A DNA stretch of 64,000 nt from Ehretia macrophylla (Eukaryota; Streptophyta; Magnoliopsida; Boraginales; Ehretiaceae): NCBI GenBank assembly GCA_037974665.1, contig CM075765.1, positions 6,701,501 through 6,765,500 on the forward strand, given 5' to 3'. The notes under the pieces were generated by a model, which was not told where the DNA came from, made no database searches, and saw only the letters and a program-made list of their open reading frames with translations. The translations under genes and the position numbers were made by a program. Below are positions 33,781 to 43,965 of the stretch, one piece after another; the first letter of the stretch is position 1; each line of letters starts with the position of its first letter.

Positions 33781-35115
33781 ATGACTGGTAGACCGAGAAC
33801 AAGAGGTAGGCCCGAAGTAGTTGACGAGGTTCCGGGTAATTGGCACCGGGCCGAGAAAGGGGTGATGATCGTTTTGAAGCAGCCATGGATAGGATTGCAG
33901 AGGTTATGGCCGGTCAGGCACAGTTGCTAGCAGGGCAGGCTGCCCAAGCTCAGACTTTACAGGCACAGTTACTGAACGTACAGGGTGGATACCACGGGTG
34001 TGGTACACTGAAGGATTTCTTGGGGTATTATCCGCTGAGATTTTAGGGGGAGCCAGATGATCGGAAAGCTGAGGCATGGATTAGTAAAGGGGAGAAAATA
34101 TTTGATCCTATGGATTATACTGATGAAAGAAAGGTCACCTTTGCCGTTTATTTGTTTGATGATGAGGCAGATGAGTGGTGGCGCACGGTGAAATCTAGTT
34201 GGGAGACCTAAGGTATTCCATATGTTTGGGATACTTTTCTGAGAGCTTTCCGGGTGAAGTATGTCCCGAGGATTGCACGGGAGAGGAGAGAGGCTGAGTT
34301 TCTGTCTTTGGTTCAGGGGGATGCTTCAGTGGCTCAATATGAGGCCACCACATTTACTAGACTATCCCGGTATGCACAGGACTTTATGGCTGACGAGGAG
34401 CGCAAGACTCGTAGGTTTACGTTGGGTTTGAGCCTGAGATTTAGGATGCGATGGCCCTGAATCAGTATGATATACTTACTAAGGCCTTTGATGCAGCTTC
34501 TAGGTTAGAGAAGAGAAAGGGGGAGCAGATCGGACCTAGTCAGCCTAGCAAGAGGCCCTTTCAACTGCAGGGTCAGCAGGGTATGTATAGACCTTCGGTA
34601 CAGCAGGGTGGTTACAGGCCTACAGTGCAGCAGGGTTTTTTCAAACTGCAGGGTTACTATCGGCCTCTATTTCAGCAAGGGTCTTATCAGGCTCAGCCGC
34701 AGTACAGGCCGGCCCCGTCTCAGGGTTGGTATAGACCTAGTGTTACGTCACCTCAGCAGTAGGCTGGTACAGCTGCTTATTCAGTTTCTGGGTCTTCTGG
34801 AGGCAGTGTCAATACACCGATACCGTTGTGTACTTATTGTAAACGTACAGGCCATCTGGAGGCTGACTATCAGAACAAGGCAGGGACGTGTTTAGGTTAC
34901 GGCAGCAACCAACACCAGGCGAGGGATTGCCCCAGGTATCAGAGTTCTACAGGATAGCCAGCAGTCCAGGGTTATCAGGGTGAACCTGCAAGTAGTACAC
35001 CTCAGCAGCAGGGGGCTCAGGCTCGGGCCTACGCAGTGGACTTGGAGGAATTGCCAGAGGCGGCAGCAGTGGTGAAAGGTAACTTACTTATTCTCAACCA
35101 ATTAAATATTATATC
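33781..35115 (+). pseudogene. Gypsy (chromovirus-type) gag
   Basis: The ATG at 33781 (MTGRPRTRGRP) opens the frame; a shift near 33838 moves coding to MAPGRERGDDRFEAAMDRIAE. The retrotrans_gag core is readable: AEAWISKGEKIFDPM, VTFAVYLFDDEADEWW and FRVKYVP, then a Q/R/P-rich repeat tail (YRPSVQQGG, YRPTVQQG). Two zinc knuckles follow: CTYCKRTGHLEADY, whose last C became Y, and CLGYGSNQHQARDCP. Stops after PLRF (34044), at 34208 and at 34760, plus frame changes, show decay. The product would coat element RNA in virus-like particles. Confidence 0.9.
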
Positions 35116-35209
35116 TCCTTGAGTGCAACATGCTAAAATATGAGTAGAAGGTTTGCCTTATACGATTAAAGTTAGCACGTGCATCATATCAGTTGGCGAC
35201 TTAGTAGTA

Positions 35210-35690
35210 TGTGACGCTGAGGCTAGGGATCAAGCTACTTTATGACTATACATTGATTATTGGGATTCTATTTGGTGATTTTATACGGCATTCTTCCTCG
35301 AGATTTCTATATGGAGATTCTTATTCAGCATACTTCTTTGGACTTCTTCTATGGTATTTTCTATGTTGTATTCTTATGTGGAATTCTGATACGGTATTAT
35401 CCGGAGTTCTTATATTGGGATTATTATTTGGTATTCTCGCTCGGTGATCTTGTCGAAGCTCTTACTTGGTATTCTTGGTTGGTGCTCTATTACGGGATCT
35501 ATGTTTGTCATTTTCTTCAATAATTATTTGAGATTCTCATCCGAAAGTCTTAGTCGGTGTTCTTATTCAGCGTTCCTATTCAAGCTTCTTGTTCGGTATT
35601 CCTAGTTGACCTACTTAGTTGGTATTCAGAATTTGGTTTTCGGTCTTTCATTCCGTATGTTTAAGCCAGCAGTACTTGAGTGAAGAATTG
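35210..35690 (+). repeat. T-rich degenerate repeat region before polypurine tract
   Basis: Irregular repeats of ATTCTTATT and GGTATTCTT words with about 12-25 bp spacing replace pol. The same style of sequence fills both interiors of the array at 9690-10150 and 14280-14750. It ends in gaagaattgcgaggacgcaa, shared with those interiors. Open frames here are low-complexity. Confidence 0.7.
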
Positions 35691-35707
35691 CGAGGACGCA
35701 ATTGTTT

Positions 35708-35721
35708 TAAGGAGGGGAGAA
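35708..35721 (+). other. Polypurine tract of gag-only element
   Basis: aaggaggggagaa directly before TGTGAAACC. Confidence 0.85.
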
Positions 35722-37095
35722 TGTGAAACCCCATTTTTCTATCTTATCTCGATTTGCGTGTTTTATCTCGTTTTGCGTGAATTGACCTGTTTATGTGCTA
35801 TATGACTTAGAATTTGTTAGATATGTGATTAATACTCCTAATACATGCTAAGTGTGCATTTATGAAATTTTTATCAAAAACGGAATTAGAAATTTTATCG
35901 TCAGTTTTAATGAATAGTATTTTGAGCACTTGTCCGCTAAAATTTTTACAGGGATGTTTTAAACATTTTAAAACCTAGTCATCGGGTATTAATACACCCG
36001 TGTTTGATTAAAACGGATTTGGAATCGATTTTGGAATTTTAAAGGTTTTTACACTTTTTTTTGTAATAAAACGAGTTTTAAGCTGACTCGGGTGAAACTG
36101 TTTTAATGTAAAACTTCTTGTCACCTAAAAATAAATTACTTGAGATAGTTTAGGTGTTGCATAAATGTTTTGAGCAAGAAATAGTCTAAAATAGAATTAA
36201 AAGACTAAAAATACTAAAAACTAACTAAGTATCAACTTTGACTTTCTTTTATTTGTTTGACATTTGCTTAATATATCATCAACACAGAATGAAACAACAC
36301 AAAAACCCCACAAAACATACACAAGGAGGCCGAAACTCCATAGCTCTTTTGAGAGGTTTTTCAACATTTTTTTCAAGGCAAATTTTCATTAAAAGTTACA
36401 ATTCAAGGCCAAACTTCATCATCCAAGGCCTGATTCTACTTGTTGGAAATTCATTGAGCATCTTTCTAGCTTCATAACACATCAAAGGTGAGAGAAAAAT
36501 TCTAGATCTCAAAAGTCATATTTTATGTTTTTGCATATAATTAAATATTGAACCGTTAGAATGTTAATTTGAAGTTATATTATTGCTCAGTGCATGCTAA
36601 GGATCAATTATATGTATTCTTATGAGATTTGAACCGTTGTAGCATAAATTTTTATTTTCGGGTATTTAAAGTTGATAGTTTGGCTATTTGTTGATTATTT
36701 TGAGTTGTAGTAGTTGGAATCGATTGTCGTTGATTTGTAAAAGTTTTTTAATTACGTCGTAGCGTTGTTGTAATGCCGAATTTTCGATTGCAATGTTGGT
36801 GTGAAAGTCCATAAATTTCAACCTTGACGCATTAGGGTTTTACGGTTTTTGGGCTGATTTGGATGTGTTTTGGTTGGTTTCCGAGAGGGCTAATGTAGTT
36901 GATTGAATGGGTGAGTGATAGAAACTGGTTTGGAGTTGTTTGGATTAGTAAAATATAAGATATGATTATTTGAAGTTTAGGTTGTCTTTCTTTAAAATGT
37001 TGTTATATGCCTTTAGATGATCGGGTGGTGTTTGAGTAATTGAACTGTGAGTTGTTGATGGTTAGATTAGCGTTTGGTTGTGTGTCTAATGTATG

Positions 37096-37130
37096 TTAAG
37101 TTGGGTGGCCTACTTTGTCATCTAACTTAA
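37096..37130 (+). other. LTR hairpin 1, gag-only element 3' LTR
   Basis: Identical to the copy in the 5' LTR. Confidence 0.75.
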
Positions 37131-37280
37131 TTGTTTCATGATTATATAGTTGATGATTGTTAAATGTTGTTTATTTGATTGTTGGAGTGCGGATTAATTG
37201 ATTATTGATTATTGATTGTTGTTACAAAACCGTGAGGAGCACGCTCGGGGTTAATCCGGGGTGTTACCTTGTTAACTGAT

Positions 37281-37404
37281 TGTTATTGTTATTATGATTC
37301 GGGAGCCGGGCAACCAATGTTGTTGACTTCTCGAATTGGAATTGTTATTGTTATTATGAGTCGGGAGTCGGGCAACCAATGTTGTTGACTTCTCGAATTG
37401 AGTC
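37281..37404 (+). repeat. 62-bp tandem duplication, 3' LTR
   Basis: Units 37281-37342 and 37343-37404. Confidence 0.92.
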
Positions 37405-37702
37405 CCATTGTTGTGAGCTTTGATAACGTTGTGTCACCTCGGGAGGCATCCTGGGCTGCAGGCACAGTTATCATGGCTAATCCCTATCTTGCATGGGCGG
37501 AGAGGCCATGGGGTGTGGGTCTAGGTCAAGGTACCTCAGGATTGTGTCATTGAGTTTGCAGGAGTTGATGAGTATTGAATTGGTGTATGGAGCTTCATCA
37601 ACAAATGTATAATGATTATTAATGTTCATTGTGTGTTTACTGCTCAAAGGTTGATTTCCAAGGAGTATAGTAAATACTGTTAGAGATCTATCGGATCCTC
37701 AC

Positions 37703-37725
37703 TGGGCTTGTTTTATATAAGCTCA
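37703..37725 (+). other. LTR hairpin 2, gag-only element 3' LTR
   Basis: TGGGCTT / AAGCTCA: the A-to-G change relative to the 5' LTR converts A-U to G-U, so pairing is kept. Confidence 0.5.
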
Positions 37726-38228
37726 CTCTCAATTATTGCATGCATGCAGGTGTTACTGAGCCTGACTACGGGTACGTGCCTCTTGAAGAGGGAAATGTGC
37801 CTATCGTGGATGAGTCTTATGTGTAGGAGTCTTTGCCATTAGATTATTTGTAGTTGATGTATTATAAACTTACTTTAACTTAAAGACTTATTTGTGATGG
37901 TTTAGTAGTCTTTCTTTTGATCATGTTTAGATTACTAAGTTGGTTTATAATCTATTTTGAAATGTATGTATAGTCTATGTATGAAGTTGGAACGGAGGCG
38001 TATAACAATGAACGGATTGTTGAAGGAATGATAATTGTGTAATATGGTTATGTTGTATGTTGTTAACTTATTTGAGGGGTTGATTGTTGTATGCTTGTGA
38101 AGTTTGGTTGTATGGTTCTGAAGAGATTGGTTTAGAGCCTCGGTGTCCTAATTACTGTCGTTATACTGCCGAAATTTCGTTGCGTCCTTACTGATATAGG
38201 AGGGGTCGAGTTGGGGCGTGACAAGAAT

Positions 38229-38985
38229 AGGCCTACAAAGCAAGCTACAATGAGAGAGATCATGAGACCCAAGATGGTAGAGGGGTCATCCGTAAGAGAA
38301 CACATTCTCAAGATGATGGATAACTTTAACCTCGCAGAAGTCTTGGGGGCCGAAATTGACAGTGCCAGTAAAATGGACATAATTCTTGAGACATTGCCAA
38401 AATCTTTCTCCCAATTAAAGCTCAACTACAACATGAACAAGATGAATATGGGGCTCACAAAGCTAATGAAGGAGATTCAGGCAGCTAAGGCAATCATGCA
38501 GCCCAAAGGCTAGCATGCTCTTTTAGACAAAACCCAAAAGGGAAGAAGTTCAAAAAGAAAGGGAATCGGGGAAATGGTAAAGGCAAAGGCCAAGGTAGAA
38601 ATGGGCAAAAAAAGAAAAGGGTTGCAGGTGATAAGCCCAAAGGCAAATGCTTCGAGTGTGGCCAAAAAAGTCTTTGGAAGTAGGACTGCCCAAAGTACCT
38701 AGCCAAGAAAAATAAAGTTGCGCACTTTACTTTTATCGTTGAAACTAGTTTGGTGGTTGATTCCACGGAATCATGGATAGTAAACTCTGGAACCACTAAC
38801 TATATCTGTAACTCCATACAGGGGTTTCAGGAAACGAAGAAGCTAAGTAAAGGAAGATTCACTCAGATAGTTGGCATTGGAGCAAAGATCTGAGTTTGCT
38901 GCTATTGGAAAAGTCACTTTATATTTTAGTGATAGGTTTTTTGGAATTAGACAATGTTTATCATGTTCTAGGTGCATTTTCGGCA
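38229..38985 (+). pseudogene. Copia gag C-terminus, zinc knuckle and protease start
   Basis: In-frame continuation of the gag at 30639-30962 after removal of the inserted element and one TSD copy. It reads EHILKMMDNFNLAEVLG and ILETLPKSFSQLKLNYN, the usual C-terminal gag helices, to a stop at 38511. A frameshift then leads to a lysine/glycine-rich tail and the zinc knuckle CFECGQKSLWK-stop-DCPKY (its H position lost). A protease-like STESWIVNSGTTNYIC follows, where the catalytic DSG has become NSG. Similarity ends near LDNVYHVLGA (about 38985). Confidence 0.88.
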
Positions 38986-39025
38986 GACCACAGGGGGTTC
39001 TGGAACTATTCACCCTATGTACCAA

Positions 39026-39758
39026 CACTACAAAAAAAGGATCACATAGGTCGCAGTTTTTTACTTGAACTGCCACCTATGTGAAATGTGCATCACGATA
39101 AAGGTGATAGTTTTAGAAAATAAGCACTGCTAATATGGTATTTTACTTATATATATATATATATATATAACTCTAGCTTGATTGATTGATAAAGGTTATC
39201 TGTTTTTCGTTTTTATCATGAGTTATAGAGCGTTGAAGTTTTTGTTAAATGTATCTTAGCTCATGAAAATTGCAGTATTCTGTTTCATTCAACTTTGTAA
39301 AAGCCATTAGGGCTATTAAGGCCACATCTACACGACCAGGTTACATAAGAAGTGACTTCCATTATGCAAATGGAAAACTTGTAGCCAGTTTAAAAAGGAG
39401 CTAAGCTTTTTATGAACTATTGAAATATTTAGAGGTTATTCATAATAGGTGACAGTTTTCAACAACTATCACCCATTGCTCTACTAAGAATATATAGATG
39501 GCAGTTGCGGCCAATTGTCACCTATTAATACATTCATAATAGGTAGCGGTTGGAGAGTTATGGCGTTATAATGCCATAGGTGGTGGCTATCTGAGTTGCT
39601 GCCTATGTGAATTATAGTATAGGCAGCAGTTTTTATAAACTGCAACCTATAGTATAGGTGACACGAGTATAGGTAGCGTCTTGGTGGCAGTTTTAAAAAG
39701 TGTTGCCTTTTCAAAGGTGACAATTACAAAGGTGCCTATTTGAAGGATTCTTGTAGTA
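39026..39758. mobile_element. Non-autonomous CACTA-type element (733 bp)
   Basis: The left end CACTACAAAAAAAGGATC and right end GATTCTTGTAGTA are inverted, with the last base changed from G to A. The candidate 3-bp target flanks are CAA and CAG, consistent with one mutation. Both subterminal regions carry many direct and inverted copies of an ATAGGTGGCAGTT-like word (for example 39061, 39440, 39490, 39605, 39660), as in En/Spm elements. A (TA)n tract lies at 39148-39171. There is no transposase. Confidence 0.85.
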
Positions 39759-40108
39759 CAGTGCGAGTATATTGAAGTTTTCCTCTTTTGACCAAAACAA
39801 AGAAAAAGTTTTCCGATCCTCATAACTAGAAATTTGAGAATTGTGACAATTACAACCCTATTTGTCCAACAAAAATAAGAAAAATAATCAAAGGGATAAG
39901 AAAAACAAGAGATGTAGTTAGCTCTGGAATGTTGGAGGGAAAAAAAAAAAAAAAAAAACCTGAAACAAATCAAACCCTATGTATGAGTTTCCAAATATGA
40001 AAATTAATCCAGTAAAGGCATCATTTTGGATAGTATCAATGACATGAGATGAGTACACAAATTATTCCTTGAACTTGTGGCTGCAGCGCTATATATATTT
40101 GTGCATGA

Positions 40109-40196
40109 TATTAAGGCTGATTTGCATAATACAATGTGGTACTTCTAGTCTGATACGGTATATTAAGGCTGATTTGCATAATACAATCTGGTACTT
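40109..40196. repeat. 36-bp direct repeat pair
   Basis: TATTAAGGCTGATTTGCATA.. at 40109-40144 and 40161-40196 differ by one base and are separated by 16 bp. Confidence 0.9.
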
Positions 40197-40455
40197 TACG
40201 GTATAACAATAACACACCTCAAGGGCAAACATGTCAAAAACCTTTTAACACATGGTTCAACGAGAAAGTAGCAATGGCAAAATGACAACCTCTCGTGGAT
40301 TTAGGTTAAAGGAACCTTCAATACGAAAGGTGTAGGTCCAAATGCAATTGTTAGCATATGGTTCCCATTTCTCATCCTACTGTCCAATGGAACAAGCATG
40401 TATCTGTCTGCCACCAAAAGGAGCCATATGTTTTCGACTCTCTTCTTGTGCTGGG

Positions 40456-40755
40456 AAATTTATTTCATCTCTTTTTGCAAAATATGCGATCGTTTGATAA
40501 AGCAAGAGAAGAAAAAAGAGAGAAACTGTGGCCCCCCCTCCCAACTAGGTTACTATCATCTCCTCTCCTAACTTTTTCCTTTTTAAAATGAGCGTGAGGT
40601 AAATTATGAACAAATTTATTTCATCTCTTTTTGCAAAATATGTGATCATTTGAAGAAGCTGAATTTTTTTTTAAAAAAAGAGAGAGAAATCGCCCTCAAG
40701 TTGGGATCTTCTTCTTTCTTAATTCTCCCATCTTGAAAATGAGGTAAATTATAAG
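40456..40755. repeat. Tandem duplication of about 150 bp
   Basis: Copies at 40456-40609 and 40612-40755 share the start AAATTTATTTCATCTCTTTT and the end GAGGTAAATTAT, and diverge in the middle. They lie about 0.9-1.2 kb upstream of the IDL start codon. Confidence 0.8.
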
Positions 40756-41424
40756 TTATCGATGACTCATCAACCCACCCCTCTTCCGGTTGCCCGGGGC
40801 CCCAAAATCCAGCCCATTTCTCAATTAAAGGGATCCTGCTACGAAGATGCACGAACAGTAAGTGAACAAATCTCCGTCCTTTCTTCAACAAAATCAGGAC
40901 GTATCACTTGCTTGACTATCATCCCATCACCCTACGATACGAGTAGCTACTATTCAAACCTTTTTACAATAGGAGAAAATCGCGCACACGTATTAATTAA
41001 AGGTGACAAGAAGAGAGAGACAAAAAAGTATCAAATCAAACACTAAAAAATAAGAACTGTGCAAAGGGAGCAGGTTTTCCTGTTATGGAGGTCTAGAATA
41101 ACAGTGTCCAATACCTTAGTTGGCCATTAATATGACCTGAGACAAAAACTCACCTAACCAGATGACATCGCCCTACCTTACCTTTTTTTCTTCTTCCTCT
41201 CTCTTATCTTTCAACCCTTTCCTTTTCTTTCTTTTCTTGACATTTGACAAAGCAATTGAAAACCATTTACTTTTTTCTCCTATTTCCCTTTTTCTTTATC
41301 ATTCTATAGCCTGATCTAAACCCATATGACCCATTCAAAAAGCTTTAAAAGCTATTCAACTTCTCTGCTCGTATAACTTTACTTTACTACCAGTAGAAGC
41401 TGTTGATTTGTTCCAAAATCTCTC

Positions 41425-41453
41425 TCTCTCTCTCTCTCCCCCCCTCTCTCTTT
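41425..41453. repeat. CT microsatellite upstream of IDL gene
   Basis: A TCTCTCTCTCTC run broken by CCCCCC, about 180 bp before the start codon. GA/CT tracts in plant promoters are the known binding sequence of BPC/GAGA factors; a role here is inference. Confidence 0.8.
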
Positions 41454-41566
41454 CACATACACACACAGAGTACAAAATCTTACACTTTAAACGGCTCAAT
41501 CTAATATTCACGATTCTACATTTAATTGTCCATGTTTTTGGCTCTTCTGATCACCTTTGCTTCTCA

Positions 41567-41573
41567 TATAAAC
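41567..41573 (+). promoter_or_regulatory. Candidate TATA box of IDL gene
   Basis: TATAAAC lies 56 bp before the ATG. This would leave a 5' leader of about 25-30 bases; a longer transcript from upstream is possible. Confidence 0.45.
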
Positions 41574-41628
41574 CTCTAGAAAGCACACAAAATCTCTTTC
41601 TGTTTCCTGGTAGCTATAGTTTTTCAAA

Positions 41629-41859
41629 ATGAGTGACAAGAGAAGACCTATAATTCTACTTCTTTTGTTGTTGGTGGTGTTTGCCTTCATTTCTGTTCCA
41701 TGTCATGGCTCAAGAAACTCGTATGTATTCAAGCTGAAGCCAAAATCTCAGAATTCGGGACACTTCTTCGATTACTTGCCAAAAAGGATGCCGATACCGG
41801 CCTCCGGTCCGTCGAGAAAGCACAATGAAATTGGACTGCAAAGTTGGAGATTACCTTGA
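41629..41859 (+). CDS. IDL6-like: IDA-like signalling peptide precursor (IDL6/IDL7 type)
   Basis: A 76-residue intronless precursor. Residues 1-27 form a signal peptide: basic start SDKRR, hydrophobic core from P7 to V23, and a likely cut after CHG. A variable linker follows, then the conserved C-terminal EPIP region from F46. The PIP-type core PIPASGPSRKHN spans residues 55-66, and the tail EIGLQSWRLP is typical of the IDL6/IDL7 branch rather than IDA, which ends soon after the core. In the family the core is cut out, hydroxylated on proline and perceived by HAE/HSL receptor kinases at the cell surface; IDA acts in abscission and IDL6/7 have been linked to stress and defence responses. Context TTCAAAATGAG is a good start. 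It is the only intact host gene seen here, in a low-TE island. The assignment is from motif recognition. Confidence 0.93.
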   Translation: MSDKRRPIILLLLLLVVFAFISVPCHGSRNSYVFKLKPKSQNSGHFFDYLPKRMPIPASGPSRKHNEIGLQSWRLP

Positions 41860-42689
41860 TGAAGATAATCAAGATCATCACTGAAAAATGGGGAGCAAAT
41901 ATTTTGGAATTATCAAAGTTGACATAGATATTGTCTTGCTTCTTTTTGGGCAATGAAAGCAAATGAAGAGCTGGTCAGTCTAGTACATGATTTGGTTGAC
42001 TAAAGATTTTCTTTTAGCTTTCAAAACAAGGTTGATGTTAGGTCATCTTATGGTTAGGTGTCACAGTTTTCTCCATACTCATGGAGAGAAGAGCTGGCTG
42101 GCTCCAATCAAAGCTTTTTGGTGTGGGATCGGAGATAGTCTAGGCAATGCCATGTGTTACTAATATTTCTTTTTCTTTTTTTTCCCCCTTTTCTCCTCAT
42201 AGTTGTGGGGTAAATCTTTTGTGTATAAATATACTCCATATAGAAAAGATGATACCTGCAAAGACTCTGGTTGTATAGAATTCTACTTTTCGCTTCGAAA
42301 TTTTCATCTATCATCAGATTATACAAGTACTAAAATTTTGCGTGCATGTCAAAAATATTGGTCATTAAATATCTCTGAAATTCACGGCAGGAATGACGAA
42401 GATGTGTTATTATGATTTCTTGCTGTTGTTGTCATGTAATGTCACGTGAGAAATCTCAATCAATATACTGTGCGTTTCCATTTATTGTGGGTAAGGTGAT
42501 AATATAATTCATATGTGACAGGACCTGTTTGCTCCGCACGTACGTAATGTCTAATTTCGCACTCATAATACGGTAGGACTACGCATACTCGTCCACTGTT
42601 TGGCATTCATATTTTGACATTATCGCACAAAATAAAATTGATTTACATTACCCTTTTTATTGATATTGATTGTTCCTGGATGGGAAGGA
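41860..42689 (+). other. 3' flank of IDL gene
   Basis: Presumed 3' UTR and downstream DNA. Short open frames on both strands have no recognisable motif. AATATA-like and T-rich stretches near 42100-42240 could serve polyadenylation, but no clear signal can be singled out. Confidence 0.4.
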
Positions 42690-42935
42690 ATTTACAAAAA
42701 CAAGGACTTGAGAGGTATCATTATCAAACAGTTTTTTTATGCTTGCATCTATCACTTATGTCGCAAAAGGAACAAGAGACTACATCAAAATGCGGCATCG
42801 AGTGAAGATTTTATTTTCAGTTCTATTTCTTTTGATGTAAAACATAAACTGTATATCTCCAAAATATTTACGAATAACATATGAAACAATTTTATTTGTC
42901 AATCTTGGAATTTTGACTGTAGCTTTTTGATTAAT
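42690..42935 (+). pseudogene. LINE ORF2 C-terminal scrap
   Basis: The plus-strand frame reads GIIIKQFFYACIYHLCRKRN.. then ASSEDFIFSSISFDVK and, after a stop, NNFICQSWNF. This is the C-terminal tail of plant L1-type ORF2, comparable to AAIYHIWIERKRRIF in the other LINE of this window. RT and zinc domain are missing, so it is a strongly 5'-truncated copy. An AT-rich sequence with AATAATAATAAT follows and may be its decayed tail. Confidence 0.75.
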
Positions 42936-43602
42936 CAAAATTGTTTACTTACTTAGCAAAAAAATAATAATAATATTGATTGTCATCATTAAAAAATATG
43001 TATGGACATGTTAGAATTATTAAGGTAAAGATTTGGTGGAAAATTAGGTATAATAATGTACCGAGAATCCCATTTATTGATTTCTCACGTCTACTCAGGA
43101 CTTGATATGTCCGAGAATGATTTTATTTATTAATTGTCAAACTTTGTCAACAAATGATTTATTAATTAATTGCTAAACGTCGTCAACACGCCTCATGCAG
43201 AAATATATCTTTTAATTGGATATTCGGACATGTACCATTCCCATTTATTGGCAATTATCTTCAGTTGGAGTCTAATGAGATCAAAATCACGATAAATCTT
43301 CGTTAACAGTGTATGCTAGCTAGTTATTACCATGCTACATAACCTTTTACATATTTCCCTGGGATACGAGGTATTGTGATTTTCTTATTTTTTTCTTTTC
43401 TACTATCATGTAATCACACAGGAATAGTTCTCTTTTTTTTTTTTTTTTAATTCAAGGAAGGGCTAAAAACGTACAATGTAACTAGCGAAATTAAAATTCA
43501 CAACATCTTGCATACAACGAGTAAGTTTACTACTGGACCAAAGCCCTCATGGCTAATGGTTCTCTTATCGGGGACCCATATATCTTTGATATAAATAATT
43601 TA
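42936..43602. other. Intergenic, no gene seen
   Basis: AT-rich unique-looking DNA with a T run at 43431-43449. Nothing else identified. Confidence 0.5.
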
Positions 43603-43956
43603 GGAAAAATTGTACAAATGATTCCTATTATTTTTTAAAAAATTTTAAATTTGTCTTTAATTTTTAAAGTTAACCAATTTAGTCTTTATATTTTTTTCAA
43701 AAAAAAATTCAAAATTGTCTATATTGTTCAAAAAATTTCAATTTAGTCATAATTTTTTTTAAACTAAGGACTAATTCAATAGAGGCTGAATTGAATTTTT
43801 TTTTAAATAATAGGAACTCAATTAGCTAATTTTGAATAGTAGGGACGAATTTAAAATATTTTGAAAAATAATAAAAACTAAATTTATTAATTTTGAACAA
43901 TAGATACAAATTTGAAATGTTAGAAAAATAAAAGGGATCATTTGCGCAATTTTCCC
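43603..43956. mobile_element. Mutator-like MITE (354 bp) with 9-bp TSD
   Basis: Flanked by perfect 9-bp repeats AATAATTTA (43594-43602 and 43957-43965). The ends are inverted: GGAAAAATTGTACAAATGAT against the complement of ATCATTTGCGCAATTTTCCC. The inverted similarity extends far inward, so the whole element approaches a long imperfect palindrome able to form a hairpin. A 9-bp TSD is the signature of Mutator-superfamily insertion. No coding capacity. Confidence 0.92.
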
Positions 43957-43965
43957 AATAATTTA

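Larger units (their letters stand above)
30963..38223 (+). mobile_element. Gag-only Ty3/gypsy LTR element (7.26 kb)
   Basis: LTRs of 2548 and 2502 bp flank a 2.2-kb interior with iMet PBS, a chromovirus-type gag and a polypurine tract. There is no protease, RT or integrase. TSD AGAAT is perfect (30958-30962 and 38224-38228), placed inside copia gag. Ends are TGTGAAACC..GGGCGTGACA. The gag-only layout matches the class described as TR-GAG elements, which depend on enzymes from another copy. Confidence 0.92.
35722..38223 (+). repeat. 3' LTR of gag-only element (2502 bp)
   Basis: Collinear with the 5' LTR except for about 46 bp missing near 37610, which removes the ATCGTATCCTT motif. Confidence 0.92.
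27108..38985 (+). mobile_element. Ty1/copia retrotransposon, 3'-truncated, split by a gypsy element
   Basis: Order: 5' LTR, iMet PBS, 1.65-kb leader, gag (30639-30962), inserted gypsy element (30963-38223), rest of gag with zinc knuckle, and the start of protease. Copia similarity stops at about 38985; RT, integrase and 3' LTR are missing. It inserted into the TATA region of the Athila-like LTR fragment. Confidence 0.85.
39759..41424. other. Upstream intergenic region of IDL gene
   Basis: No gene seen. It contains a 36-bp direct repeat, a roughly 150-bp tandem duplication, an A19 run at 39940 and pyrimidine-rich stretches. The 77-94 residue open frames at 40358-40591 and 40762-41046 have no recognisable motif and lie partly in the duplicated or simple sequence. 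Confidence 0.5.

Noticed and set aside
35211..35523. Overlapping open frames of 78 and 87 codons near the 3' end of the gag-only element
   Set aside because: Same T-rich repeat effect; two frames equally open, no domain.
40358..40591. 77-codon open frame upstream of the IDL gene
   Set aside because: Overlaps the duplicated block, no motif, no conserved domain or signal peptide.
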